From assembly GCA_021292165.1 (NCBI GenBank), contig CM037877.1, positions 26,052,197-26,116,196 of the forward strand: a stretch of 64,000 nt of DNA. Direction: 5' to 3'. This document shows, one piece after another, positions 53,521 through 63,400 of this stretch (position 1 is the first letter of the stretch; each line of letters begins with the position of its first letter). The position numbers and the translations under genes were made by a program. The DNA is from Shinisaurus crocodilurus (lineage: Eukaryota; Chordata; Lepidosauria; Squamata; Shinisauridae). The notes below the pieces were generated by a model that saw only the letters and a program-made list of their open reading frames with translations, searched no databases and had not been told where the DNA came from.

Positions 53521-53848
53521 CAGAGATGCTGAACCTCTTTCCATTTCAGAGAAGCTCTCAGGGACCACATTGCAATGGTGGGTGAGACCAAAGGTAAAAG
53601 GGGTGGGGCCAAAGGTAAAAGGGGTGGGGTCAAAATACTAAAAAAACATATATACCAGCATATTTTAGCTTAAAGGTCTTACTGCAAGTAACTAAGCCTT
53701 AGGAGAGGCATTTCTACCTTTTATAATGGGGGGAAACTGCTCAAATGCTTAATACCACCAAATGATTGATGGTTGGGGGAAAGGGGTGGGTCCAGGGGAA
53801 GGGGGTGAGACTATCCGGGGAACCCAGAGAGCCAGACTGGGACCCCAG
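53521..53848 (+). mobile_element. hAT-like MITE, family E, right end lost
   Basis: Starts CAGAGATGCTGAACCTC and matches 2098-2456 through CCAGCATATTTTAGCTTAAA and AACTAAGCCTTAGGAGAGGC. A small internal duplication repeats CCAAAGGTAAAAGGGGTGGG. The right end gives way to another hAT-style end (CAGGGCTGGATTTAGCC, 53851). Confidence 0.75.
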
Positions 53849-54109
53849 CAGGGCTGGATTTAGCCTCTGGGCTCTATACGTTGGAGGATACGGGAAGGAG
53901 TCGGTCCTATACTGGTTAGGCCGAAGCAGAGTTTTCCCCCTTATGCACAGCCTGGTTATGGAAACTGGGTATCACCACGTGGGTTGCTAAACCCTTGCTA
54001 AAAGGCTCTTAAAAGGAAATGGGTTGTTCCAAACAAACAAGGTTTAAAACTAATAAAGACATTTATTAGTTTTACATACAGTCCATTTATTCATATGGGT
54101 GTGTCCATC

Positions 54110-54152
<43 letters not shown>

Positions 54153-54507
54153 GGCCACAGAGAGGCCGGAAGGAGGGAGGAGGGGTTATAAAACATGCAC
54201 CCTGGGGATTGTTCAATTAACTCTTTCCTCCCACTCTAACTAGTGGTTATATTACCTCGTTGATTTAAGCAGGCAACATTACAATTTCCATCATCATAAT
54301 CCCTGCTCTATAAACAAAGATACACACTCCCAAATCCTTTTACTCAACAATATTTAATTCTGAGAAGGTATCACCCCACCATTAGAATCCTCAGTTCACC
54401 CATAAGCAAGAACTCCACTTCATCAACGTCATGGATGGAGAGGAAAGCAGGACCTATGCCTGCCAGCTCCACCCCCATGTGTATTGAGCATAGGATGTAG
54501 GCTTAGG
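53849..54507. other. No gene; (GA)n
   Basis: (GA)n microsatellite at 54116-54150 (about 17 units). The rest is unrecognised. Confidence 0.5.
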
Positions 54508-55388
54508 CTAAGGATGGGGGAGAAATTCATTCAATTCACATTTTAATGTGAACTTACCTGACTGTGTAACTGAAACTTAGTTATCTTTCAAAGTGTGCAC
54601 ACTTCTCTGAATATTGCAGTGGGGTTCTCCAATCAAAAAAAATGCAAACAAAACTGTCTATATTAGGGGAAACAATGTTCAAAAATGCATTATATTAGGG
54701 AAATTGCTGGCAAAAATTGTGCGTGTTATGCAAAATGCATACAAAAATGCATGTATGATTATGAGAAATGTGCACAAAAAATACTTATGAACTCCCATGC
54801 AAACTTTTAATTAAAAAAATTAAAACTTAATTTTAAAATTAAAGACTTAAATGGATTAGGCTCTACTGGGTGTCATGCAGGTTTCAGGTCACGCTGAGGA
54901 CTGTTAGGACCAACCAACACATAATCGCTGAAATTATTGAAATTATAAAATCCAGTAGTTAATCGGATTTGTCTCCAATCTTAATCCAAACGCACAGATG
55001 CCTGGAGAGTGAGATAGCAAAAATGAAGAGAAATGCAGCAGTAATTAATTAGCAAAAATTGAGATCTATTTTGGGTGGAGCACTAGGTAAAAAGAAAGTA
55101 AACAGAAGCCAAATTCAGTGGTGTTCCCTAGCGGTTGGTGGGAAGGAAACCCTCAGAGTAAAGTCATATTGTTGTTACTTATTTAGAGTGGGTATATTCA
55201 TCCTGGATCCTGGTACATTTCAGTTAAGTGGTTCACATTCTACTGATGTCCCTTCAATTTTGTTCAACGTTCAGGATGAACCAAACTTCAGACTGGAGTA
55301 ATCATCAAAGTTTGAGACAAACCAAACTTAAAACTGGAAAAATTAGAAATGGAGAGAAACAGAGATTGGCAGATTTGTCCATCGTAAT
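54508..55388 (+). mobile_element. MITE family K split by a 419-bp insertion
   Basis: The left part (54508-54843) starts CTAAGGATGGGGGAGAAATT and has the ATTCACATTTTAATGTGAAC and GGGGTTCTCCAATC motifs. The right part (55263-55388) has ATCAAAGTTTGAGACAAACC and GGCAGATTTGTCCAT. Together they follow 43028-43320 and 46921-47322, with the 419-bp unit in between. Confidence 0.65.
54844..55262 (+). mobile_element. 419-bp duplicated unit (copy 1)
   Basis: From GACTTAAATGGATTAGGCTC to CCCTTCAATTTTG, this matches 56361-56786 with roughly eight substitutions and a 7-base length difference. No terminal inverted repeats, coding frame or obvious poly-A tail are seen. Because copy 1 interrupts a MITE, the unit probably moved; the mechanism is unknown. 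Confidence 0.75.
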
Positions 55389-55839
55389 GTAAGCCACTTT
55401 AACATTCCACTCAATATGGAGACATCGGGCACTGTGCAAGAAGGTGCACGTGGACACTGGGATTGGTGAGCACAGTCCTATTTGCCCCTTCATGTGTTGG
55501 GTTTACATGCGGTGAGTTGAACGACCCTTATGTCACCGTAATTAAAGGAACCCAGGAAAATATGTAGGCAAAGCTGATGCAATTTGATATGTGAGTGTGT
55601 GAGTGAGTGAGTGTGTGTGTGTGTGGGGGGGGGGGATAAGTTGGAACCGGTTGAATTTAAATTTGATAATCCAGGCATCATAATGTTTTATATATCCAAA
55701 CATATGGATATACCTTGAATCAAATGCAGCTCTACAGATATTGGGCTAACTTTACAATTTCTAAATTGTTAGAATTTTTTTTTTTTACGAGAACATTTAA
55801 TTGCACACCATCATTAAGCATTACGAGTCTTCCTATCTG
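55389..55839. other. No gene; GT-rich run
   Basis: (GT)/(GAGT) run with poly-G at 55591-55635. The rest is unrecognised. Confidence 0.45.
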
Positions 55840-56003
55840 GCCTGCAGCCATGAGATCAGACAATGATCTCATCAGACATCATAAACTATGCAGGGTGAGG
55901 CTAGGTCACTGCTTGGATGGAAGATTTCCAAGGAAAACTCAGGTGTTAGAGAGAATATTCCTTGTGATTCAGTAGGTGGTGCTCTTTCCTTCTAAGTTCA
56001 TAT
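55840..56003 (+). mobile_element. Compound SINE: 5S head plus tRNA-like unit (copy 2), decayed
   Basis: GCCTGCAGCCATGAGAT corresponds to the 5S rRNA 5' end, GATCTCATCAGACATCATAA to its middle, and ACTATGCAGGGTGAGGCTAG and ACTGCTTGGATGGAAGA to boxes A and C. It is followed by GATTCAGTAGGTGGTGCTCT, the start of the tRNA-like unit, cut off near 56003. The order agrees with 33925-34217. Confidence 0.6.
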
Positions 56004-56119
56004 TATGGAATCAACTTTCCATAAAATGTGGGGGGGGGGCAGCAGGTCTGTTGAGTAAAGATTTTAATTTGTGAGCCAGGTGGAAAATTAAGCTCACAGT
56101 GCATTGTGGTAATTAAATT

Positions 56120-56245
56120 AACAATCATATACATTCATGTTGTTCCAAAATTTATGGTCAGGCAATACCTTTATTACAACCATCAAAACATGTGTACAAT
56201 TGTGGGCAAACTTTCAAGATCTCCAAATTTCTTCATCAGGTAAGA
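56120..56245 (-). mobile_element. Unclassified interspersed repeat end
   Basis: GGTCAGGCAATACCTTTATT, CATGTGTACAATTGTGGGCA and CAAATTTCTTCATCAGGTAA form the complement of a repeat end seen widely in reptiles (ending with CTGATGAAG). The family is not certain. Confidence 0.4.
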
Positions 56246-56360
56246 GATGGGGGGGGGAATCAGGTTGGGAATGGGGTCGAGAGGGGCAAAAATCAGTTGA
56301 TATTGAAATCATGAAGTCTGCATGGTCAGAGCCTCAAGATGGAATGGAGGAAGATTCACA

Positions 56361-56786
56361 GACTTAAATGGATTAGGCTCTACTGGGTGTCATGCAGGTT
56401 TCAGGTCACGCTTAGGACTGTTAGGACCAACCAACACATAATCGCTGAAATTATTGAAATTATAAAATCCAGTAGTTAATCGGATTTGTCTCCAATCTTA
56501 ATCCAAACGCACAGATGCCTGGAGAGTGAGATAGCCAAAATGAAGAGAAATGCAGCAGTACCGGTAATTAAATTAGCAAAAATTGAGATCTATTTTGGGT
56601 GGAGCACTAGGTAAAAAGAAAGTAAACAGAAGCCAAATTTAGTGGTGTTCCCTAGCGGTTGGTCGGAAGGAAACCCTCAGAGTAAAGTCATATTGTTGTT
56701 ACTTATTTAGAGTGGGTATATTCATCCTGGATCCTGGTACATTTCAGTTAAGTGGTTCGCATTCTACTGATGTCCCTTCAGTTTTG
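56361..56786 (+). mobile_element. 419-bp duplicated unit (copy 2)
   Basis: Nearly the same as 54844-55262, with an extra CCGG-containing insert at about 56561 (GTACCGGTAATTAAATTAG). It ends at CAGTTTTG followed by GCCATTACATAC and a CA/CCA microsatellite. Confidence 0.75.
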
Positions 56787-56794
56787 GCCATTAC

Positions 56795-56840
56795 ATACAC
56801 ACACACACACACACCACCACCACCACCACCACCACCACCA
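56795..56840 (+). repeat. (CA)n(CCA)n microsatellite
   Basis: About nine CA units followed by nine CCA/ACC units. Confidence 0.95.
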
Positions 56841-57591
56841 GCACATTGCATACACAAGATGAAGAAATAATCCAGAATAACTGATTCTCTAATTCCAACC
56901 ATTAACTAACTAACTTCATCCATGACGTTAGGGTATGAGGGAATGCACCCTTTTACCTTTTTAAATCATCACTACGTTACACAGGATGGTATGGTTGAAA
57001 TTTGTAAAGGGACAAGTCCTCCATCATGAGTGGTTTTGAGTACATTCATCTGCCAGAATGGCCACTGTGGAATAAAACTGGACCTTCCCCAAAATGGCGT
57101 GATGGATCCTGCTTATTCCTCTCATTTTCCACCACCATTTTCTTCTCAAAGTGTGGTTGGTATGACCTACAGGGACAGAGGCAATGGTCCAACTGTCGTC
57201 ATCTGTGCCTGAAGTTTAGGAGCCATTAATTCAGATGCAAATGACAGCCTTTGGGCAAAATCCCTCTTTCAAGCCTGATAACAGAATATGCTGAAGAAGT
57301 TATAGGATAATGTACATATCTGACATAGGCCATAGAATTTCTTCCTATTTTTGGTAATTTGTTCTATATATGAAAAAATGTTTGTATCTTCTCTACCTTT
57401 GTTCTTTGTTCTTTTTCTTTTTCTTTTTTATCCAGGCTGAACACGCCCTGATAGCCACCTTCAATAGTAATAGCAGCAGCAACAACAACACAGGACTAGA
57501 TGTTTCTCAAGCTGATACACTCCATAAATATCATAAGATATCATATAGGTCCCTCTCGGGATCTATATCCCTTTCCAACTTTGCATAGGCT
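56841..57591. other. No gene recognised
   Basis: Open frames at 57026-57229 show no recognisable domain or splice context. Nothing else recognised. Confidence 0.4.
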
Positions 57592-57836
57592 CTGGCCCAG
57601 TTTGCACAATTGGCAGCACCCACCATGGCTTAAATGGCCACAATGGTATGTGGTGCATGCTGGCCACCATTGTGAATATTCAAGCTGCGGTGGGCAGTCA
57701 CCGTGGCTTATTGAGATGTGTGAACCCGGGTAGGGTGGCTTGCTGCCATGGCTAATAAGCCACCCCAGAACCCATGGCCTGTTGCAACTCACCATGACGA
57801 CCCAGCATGCTGCCAATCATGCAAACTGGCCCTCTG
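57592..57836. mobile_element. Foldback element with 25-bp inverted ends
   Basis: GGCCCAGTTTGCACAATTGG and CCAATCATGCAAACTGGCCC are inverted ends about 245 bp apart. The interior has several ATGG/CCAT hairpins (CCATTGTGAATATTCAAGC and others). Confidence 0.65.
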
Positions 57837-57904
57837 ATTCATTTGCATCTGCATGATACACCCAGGAAGGTCTCTCTACAAACCAATGGTGGTTTGTAAT
57901 CTAC

Positions 57905-58258
57905 AGAATGACTAGGTTCACATGACACAACAACCCATCATGGGTAACTAGCCACAGTGGGTTGTTGTGTCATCCAAACCCTGACTGTTTCCTGCAGGGT
58001 GGCTTGTTTGAGGTCAATAAGCCACCCTGACAACCCATGGCTTGTTGTAGGGGTTGTTATACCCACAATGGGTTGCCATGTCAAACTTGGGTGACCGATC
58101 CCATTGTGGGTACAAGGTGCTTGGAAAAGTGGGAAAGTGTGATATATCCTTTTTACAGGAGCATGGAGTTTTGACAGCTAGCTGTCAAAATTCAGGCTTC
58201 CTTTTAAAATGGGGCTTTTGACAGGGCTACCCAGGTTTTTCTTTGACAGGGACATATA
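57905..58258. repeat. Hairpin cluster related to 48.3-49.2 kb
   Basis: GGTTCACATGACACAACAAC faces GTTGTTGTGTCATCCAAACC (57912-57981). GGGTGGCTTGTTTGAGG with AATAAGCCACCCTGACAACC forms the next hairpin (58006-58046). CCCACAATGGGTTGCCATGT and CCCATTGTGGGTACAAGG (58071-58121) repeat the 48395-48445 arrangement. GAGTTTTGACAGCTAGCTGT at 58168 matches the hairpin at the centre of the 1-kb foldback. Confidence 0.65.
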
Positions 58259-58260
58259 TA

Positions 58261-58772
58261 TGTGTATGCATATGTTCTCATTTTAAAAAAACACACCCTG
58301 ATTTTTGTTGTGGAAGTGACATTGCTCATGAACCACAGGTCTCAAGTGAATAATGGAGTTGCTGCTCACTTGTTAAAGCCTTCACAATCACCAGATAGCT
58401 CACATGTGAAGGAAGCAAAACACTGGGCCAGTCCTTGGCTCTTGGCAAAATGAAGATGTTAATAAATACGTACTACTTTTTAAAATGTGACTGAAGCCAT
58501 CTTTCGAGTTTCTGTTACCCATATGCAGACTTATTTTAATTTGTACAATCCTTTTAAAGCAAAGTGTTTTAAAGGACATTTCCCTTCCCCCTTCCCCCCA
58601 CCTTTTAACAACTATTCCCAGAACCAAATGCAACCAGATTTTCATTTTAGTTGAGTTGAGATGGATGGAGCTGCCTCTAAAGTTATTTTAGCAGCAAAGA
58701 GGCCTAAATGCTGCTGGGAGGTCTTGATTCCAATAAATGTATAGCCTGAAAAGGCGGCTATGTTCATAGACC
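58261..58772. other. No gene recognised
   Basis: Nothing recognisable. Confidence 0.4.
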
Positions 58773-58905
58773 AGGGGTAGACAACCTGTCATCTTCCAAA
58801 TGTTTTGATCTACAACTCCCATAATTGTTGACCATTAGCCGTGCTGGTTGGGGCTTATGGGAGCTGTCATCCAAAAACATCTGGAGGACACCAGGTAGCC
58901 TACCC
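58773..58905. mobile_element. Palindromic MITE, family B
   Basis: CAGGGGTAGACAACCTGTCA at the left; ATCTACAACTCCCATAATTG faces GGGCTTATGGGAGCTGTCAT; the right end ACACCAGGTAGCCTACCCCC is degraded. Confidence 0.7.
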
Positions 58906-59219
58906 CCATCTTTTTTTTTTAATAATATGTCAAATTTATCTAATTGTGTTTCATAAAAATTGATTAAAATCAATTTAAAAACAGCCAGTGCAAAACAATG
59001 GGATAAAGAAACCATATATCAGCTCACTAGTCCAAAGGCTGATGATGAGGATGATGTCTTTTTCAGAATTCTGAGGGCCAAGAGAGAATGAGCCAGATAG
59101 CCCTGCCTGGGATAGGAATTCCATTATGGGGAATGATCCTGGTAGCCACAAGTATAACTTCAGGAAGCAAAATTTTAAGCAAGTGATTACCTATTAACAT
59201 AGTACAAATAAACTGTACT
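58906..59219. other. No gene recognised
   Basis: A T-run (58912-58920), otherwise unrecognised. Confidence 0.4.
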
Positions 59220-59315
59220 TAAGCTGTAATCCTGTACCAATTTACCTGGGAGTAAGCGTGATTGAATTAAATGGGACTCACTTCTGAGTAGACATGCATA
59301 GGATTGCATTCTTAA
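59220..59315. mobile_element. Palindromic element, family A-prime, TTAA-flanked
   Basis: CTTAAGCTGTAATCCTG starts it and GCATAGGATTGCATTCTTAA ends it. Inside, ACCTGGGAGTAAGCGTG faces CACTTCTGAGTAGACATG. TTAA is present on both sides. Confidence 0.65.
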
Positions 59316-60289
59316 TTTTAGCTGCCAAATGCTGATTGGGTGCGACTGCTGGTGAGCAACCTATATTGCTACTCTCATGTTGCACAATATATTATGTTGT
59401 CTGGGACAGTGAAGGGAAATGAAATCCAAGAAGATCTGTTCTCCCCAATCAAGTAATCAGAAACAACGCCAGCAGTAGAGTTGTCTTGGTGTTCATTCTT
59501 AATAAAGTTTACATTTAAATCATTACAATTCTTTTCTCGTAGGGCCCAAGTAGGGAACGCATTTCCAAGATAAGCCTGGAGAGGTCCCTTTTAATTTTCC
59601 CAAAGCTAGTGGTGGACAAAATGGCTGCGGTGTGTAAGGGCCTGAAGCATAACTGTAAGGATTGCAGAGCTATGAGCCCAACCATTATTGCTGCCACCAC
59701 TGCTTAAGAGAGGGCCAGATTGCAATCATTTTGCGAAATATTGGCTGGCTCCATATTTTTAAAGAAAGTTACATTTAAAGTAATCCCAACAGAGAACAAG
59801 TTTCACGGAACGAAATTAGACTTGGAATAAACAAACAGCCCCAAAACGGTTTAGTCATCCCACACCTAATGGGAGACATTGGAATCCAGATCGACTTACA
59901 CATGTGAATGGTATTAGATTCTCCACAATCTATCTCAGATTTTAGCAGTCCTATCCCTTCCAGGCAGCTGACTGGATATGATGGATAAGGAACCCCTTGT
60001 TACAGGCAGGACTAGAGAATGGGAGTGCATCCAAGAGCCTGCAGCAAAACGATCCTTCAGAGTGCTGATGTCACAGGTTGCCTGTCCAAATCTATCCAGC
60101 ACAATCAAGAAACCTCCAGTCAAAGAGGCCATTTTATCAGGCTGTCATTCATATTAATGATGAAACAAATGGTTATGGATCTCATCATAATATGATGATG
60201 AATATTTTACCTAGCTAAAGGAAAGCTTGTGTCGTAACACTGGGCATTTGTTTTGTTTTGTGGGGGTGGGAATGGTGCTTGTGTAACCT
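59316..60289. other. No gene recognised
   Basis: Nothing recognisable. Confidence 0.4.
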
Positions 60290-60703
60290 TTCAATTTATT
60301 TTATTTTATTAACAGCATTTTTATACTACCCATTAACAAAAGAAGTTACAGGACAAAACTTAAAACTTTTAAAAAATATTGTAAAATGCAAACATCACAT
60401 TTTAAAAGATGTTCAAACAGCATCACCATCACCATCACCATAATCATCATCATCATCATCATCCAGCAACACTAAGATCTAAAAAGCACGCAAACTTGTT
60501 TTTAAGACTGAAAAGGTTGGGAAAGAAGAAACGTCTTCACGTGGCATCAGAAAGACCACAGTGTCAGTACCAGATGAGTCTTCGTGTGTGTGTGGGGGGG
60601 GGGGGACATGCCACAACTGGGGCACCACCACTGAAAAGGGCCTCTCCTTAGTAGCCACACTCTTTACCTCATTTGGCAGGGGCAGAAAATGGCTGCTGAA
60701 GAT
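60290..60703 (-). mobile_element. LINE 3' fragment, L2-like, split by a hAT element
   Basis: TTATTTTATTAACAGCATTT is the tail complement and GGCACCACCACTGAAAAGGG the coding-end segment. The element resumes after the hAT insertion at 61007 (GATCTTAGGGTCCGAGCAGG), matching GATCTTAGGGTCATCTG at 14386. It contains a CAT/ATC microsatellite (60417-60462) and a poly-G run (60593-60603). Confidence 0.6.
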
Positions 60704-60729
60704 CAGTGCCAGTTCCAGGCAATGGGCCC

Positions 60730-60787
<58 letters not shown>

Positions 60788-61006
60788 GAGTCTACCTTCT
60801 CAGCCATTGTCACCAGCTGCTATGGCTCCTCCTCCTTTCTCATCATTGCTACCACTTGCTTTCTTGACTGACACAGAGGCAGGGAGCAAGTAGGCAGTGG
60901 CATCTACTGCTCCTCCTCCTCACCACTACCATTGTCTGGCTCACCCCTGCTGAGGTGTGGGCCCTCCACAAGGGCCCAACCATGCCTACCCTCGACGCTG
61001 GCCCTG
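60704..61006 (-). mobile_element. hAT-like element, family H, with target duplication
   Basis: Starts CAGTGCCAGTTCCAGG and ends CGACGCTGGCCCTG. The flanks CTGAAGAT (60696-60703) and CTGAACAT (61007-61014) match at 7 of 8 bases. It contains a (TC)n run of about 26 units (60731-60784). It is inserted into the LINE fragment that flanks it. Confidence 0.83.
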
Positions 61007-61090
61007 CTGAACATGATCTTAGGGTCCGAGCAGGTATAAATGGGAGGAGGTGATCCTTCTAGTAACCTGGGCTTTAAAGGTAGCCTCAAC

Positions 61091-61342
61091 AAGGAACGGC
61101 TGGCACAAACACAACAAAAATCTTGGGAATCTGGCTGATTTCAGCTGGGTACTTTAGAAGACATTCCCCCCTGCCCCGCCCCACTTGTAAGGCAGGGTAA
61201 AAGCAAAGGAATAGGTACTTATGTGGGAACTAGAGTAAAATGGTGAGAACAATAGAAGCTTGGAATAAGGAACTGATCTGATCACATGTTTACATGCATG
61301 CACATAATACAAAGTACCATTTTGTACATCAGGGTCTATTAA
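61091..61342. other. No gene recognised
   Basis: Nothing recognisable. Confidence 0.35.
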
Positions 61343-61350
61343 CCAGAATG

Positions 61351-61881
61351 TGGGTGACTCTGTATCCTCTTTTACAGAGGACAGTCCTCTACTTGAAGGG
61401 CTGCCAGAGGACTGTCCTCTATTTTGAATGCATCTTCTCTCTGAAAAGCTGGCCAGTCCAAGTCTGGTTTAAAGCACCATCAGAAGGAAGAGCCGGGCCT
61501 TGAAGTTGCCCATCAATAGCACCTGGAAAGCATAGGAACATGGGAAGCTGCCTTATACTGAGTCAGATCACTGGTCCATCCAGCCCAGTATTGTCAAGAC
61601 AGACTGGCAGTAGCTCTCCAGGGTTTCAGGTGGGAGTTTTTCCTGCCCTCTCTGGAGATGCTGGGGTTCGAACTTGGGACCTTCTGCATGCAAAGCCTGT
61701 GCTCCACCACTGAGCTACAGACCTGGTCACAGTCTTTCACACTACGGTGAAATGTACTGTATTTCTATTTAAATTATAACATTTATTTCTAAATTTGCAG
61801 CAACACATATAAATTAGTATATGCAAATTTTATGCAAATCAGTGTCCTCTTTTTTGGGAGACTCATAAGTGACCACCCTAG
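61351..61881 (-). mobile_element. MITE family D with perfect 8-bp target duplication, split by a SINE
   Basis: CCAGAATG stands on both sides (61343-61350 and 61882-61889). The element starts TGGGTGACTCTGTATCC and ends ATAAGTGACCACCCTAG. The 8-bp duplication supports hAT-type transposition for the whole family. A tRNA-like SINE occupies about 61527-61723. Confidence 0.85.
61527..61723 (-). mobile_element. tRNA-Ala-like SINE, complete, inside MITE D
   Basis: Reading the minus strand: GTAGCTCAGTGGTGGAGC (box A), TTTGCATGCAGAAGGTCCC (TGC anticodon region), GTTCGAACCCC (box B), then the body and GGCAGCTTCCCATGTTCCTA tail. ACCTGG occurs on both sides, a likely short target duplication. There is no 5S unit in front of this copy. 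Confidence 0.83.
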
Positions 61882-61889
61882 CCAGAATG

Positions 61890-62282
61890 GACATATGCAT
61901 TTGAAGCCTCCAGCAGTCCATAAAGCTCTGAATAGGCATAATAACAAATACAACTTACTGGACTGAGTGCTCTCCTGGACTAGCACTCCAATCCAGTAAG
62001 AGTTACTTCAGGGTCCGGTTCAGTGGGGCCACACCAGGGGCAAGCTCCCTTCTTCTTCCTGACAGACCAGCATGGTCATTAATGCCATTCCCAGGTGCTC
62101 CAGTAGGTGGCAGTAGTAATAGATGCAAGCTGCATGCAACATTCTCATAGTGCTGCAGCTAGGTAATTTTAGATGCTGGACTTAATGATCTGATGGAGGT
62201 GGGGGGGCTTAAGATGTCAATGTGTACTACTTCAGTTGTGAAGCACACAACTAACATTTCTCTTCTCCACCCCAGAACTGTA
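61890..62282. other. No gene recognised
   Basis: Nothing recognisable. Confidence 0.4.
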
Positions 62283-62318
62283 ACAAGAAGGAGAAGGAGA
62301 AGGAGAAGGAGGAGGAGG
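62283..62318 (+). repeat. (GAAGGA)n purine microsatellite
   Basis: AGAAGG units shading into GAG units. Confidence 0.9.
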
Positions 62319-63178
62319 TCTGCCAACCCTGATTTTTTTAAAAAATGTTCTTTGCATTTTTGCATTTTAAACCCAACCATAGTACCAGCATGACTACAGG
62401 AATAAAACGGGAGCTTGTGTCTGCTGCCCTGATGCCCTCCATCAGCTGGATACTCATTTGGGAGTGGGGTGGGTGGGATGCAGGGCCCTAGACTTTGGCT
62501 GCACTACTGTATTCTCAGCTCCTCTCTGGCAACTTTCTTCATACCTCCTCATCACAGCAACCATCACCCAATGACATCTTGGTACTTTTTAAATGATTCT
62601 TCAGCTTTCATTTCCTACCACAACATAGACCAGGGATACAGAACAGCCAGTTTCCAGGGCAAAAGTCAAGTACGTCTGTTGCAGAGCGGCCAGTGTGCCC
62701 ACACAGCCTGTTTCACCGCCCATTGAATGACCACTCTTCTCCACACTCTGATCTCTCTTGGCAGAAAGGAACCATCTCAGGTCTTTGATAACAGAGTTCC
62801 CCAACAATTTTGATACTCCCATGAGCCTTTTTGGCTGAAGAGCAAATTCCAAAGCTTTAAGAAATAAATCTACTGCATCACCCTGGCACAAAATTGCAAA
62901 GTACAGTGAAAACCACAATATAATAACTTTTCTACACATGACTGTTCATCCCAAACGCCCCCTTTGAATGTAGAAAGAACTTAAATCAGTTTCTTTGCAA
63001 ATGTACAGAACTGCAGACTGAAAGTATACATACTCTGCATTTCAATTAACTGCAAATCAGAACCATTTTCCAATCCTGTTAAATCAGTATTTGTGCCATC
63101 ATTTCTAGAGGATTTCTGTCGTTCCTCTTCCAACTTAAATTTCAGTTTGTTCAGTGCAATGTCTGAAAAGCTGTATTC
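62319..63178. other. No gene recognised
   Basis: Nothing recognisable. Confidence 0.4.
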
Positions 63179-63186
63179 ATGTAGAC

Positions 63187-63392
63187 CAGGGGTGGGCAAC
63201 TCTGGTGGGTTGGGGGGCTGGCCCCCCAGAACCCACTGCAGGCTATCCCCTCCCAACCATTGGAAGTGCACCATTGTTTCCCAGCAGAATCACTGGGAAT
63301 CCAGCAGCACAACAGCAGCAAGACAGCGGTGGTGGTGGCAGGAGACCCATGGGGGGGGACTTGTGGTCCATGGCCCACCCGGCCCACCCCTG
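63187..63392. mobile_element. hAT-like MITE, family J
   Basis: CAGGGGTGGGCAACTC and GGCCCACCCCTG are inverted ends. The flanks ATGTAGAC and GTGTAGGT agree at 5 of 8 bases (shared TGTAG), compatible with an old 8-bp duplication. Confidence 0.65.
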
Positions 63393-63400
63393 GTGTAGGT

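Noticed and set aside
54844..56786. LTR retrotransposon with 420-bp LTRs
   Set aside because: The family K MITE resumes directly after the first copy, so the 1.1 kb between copies is not an internal region; no primer-binding site or polypurine tract was found.
57026..57229. Short host exon
   Set aside because: Two overlapping frames are open, neither resembles a known protein, and there are no convincing splice signals.
60561..60893. Serine/leucine-repeat protein
   Set aside because: The frame is produced by the (TC)n run inside a hAT element.
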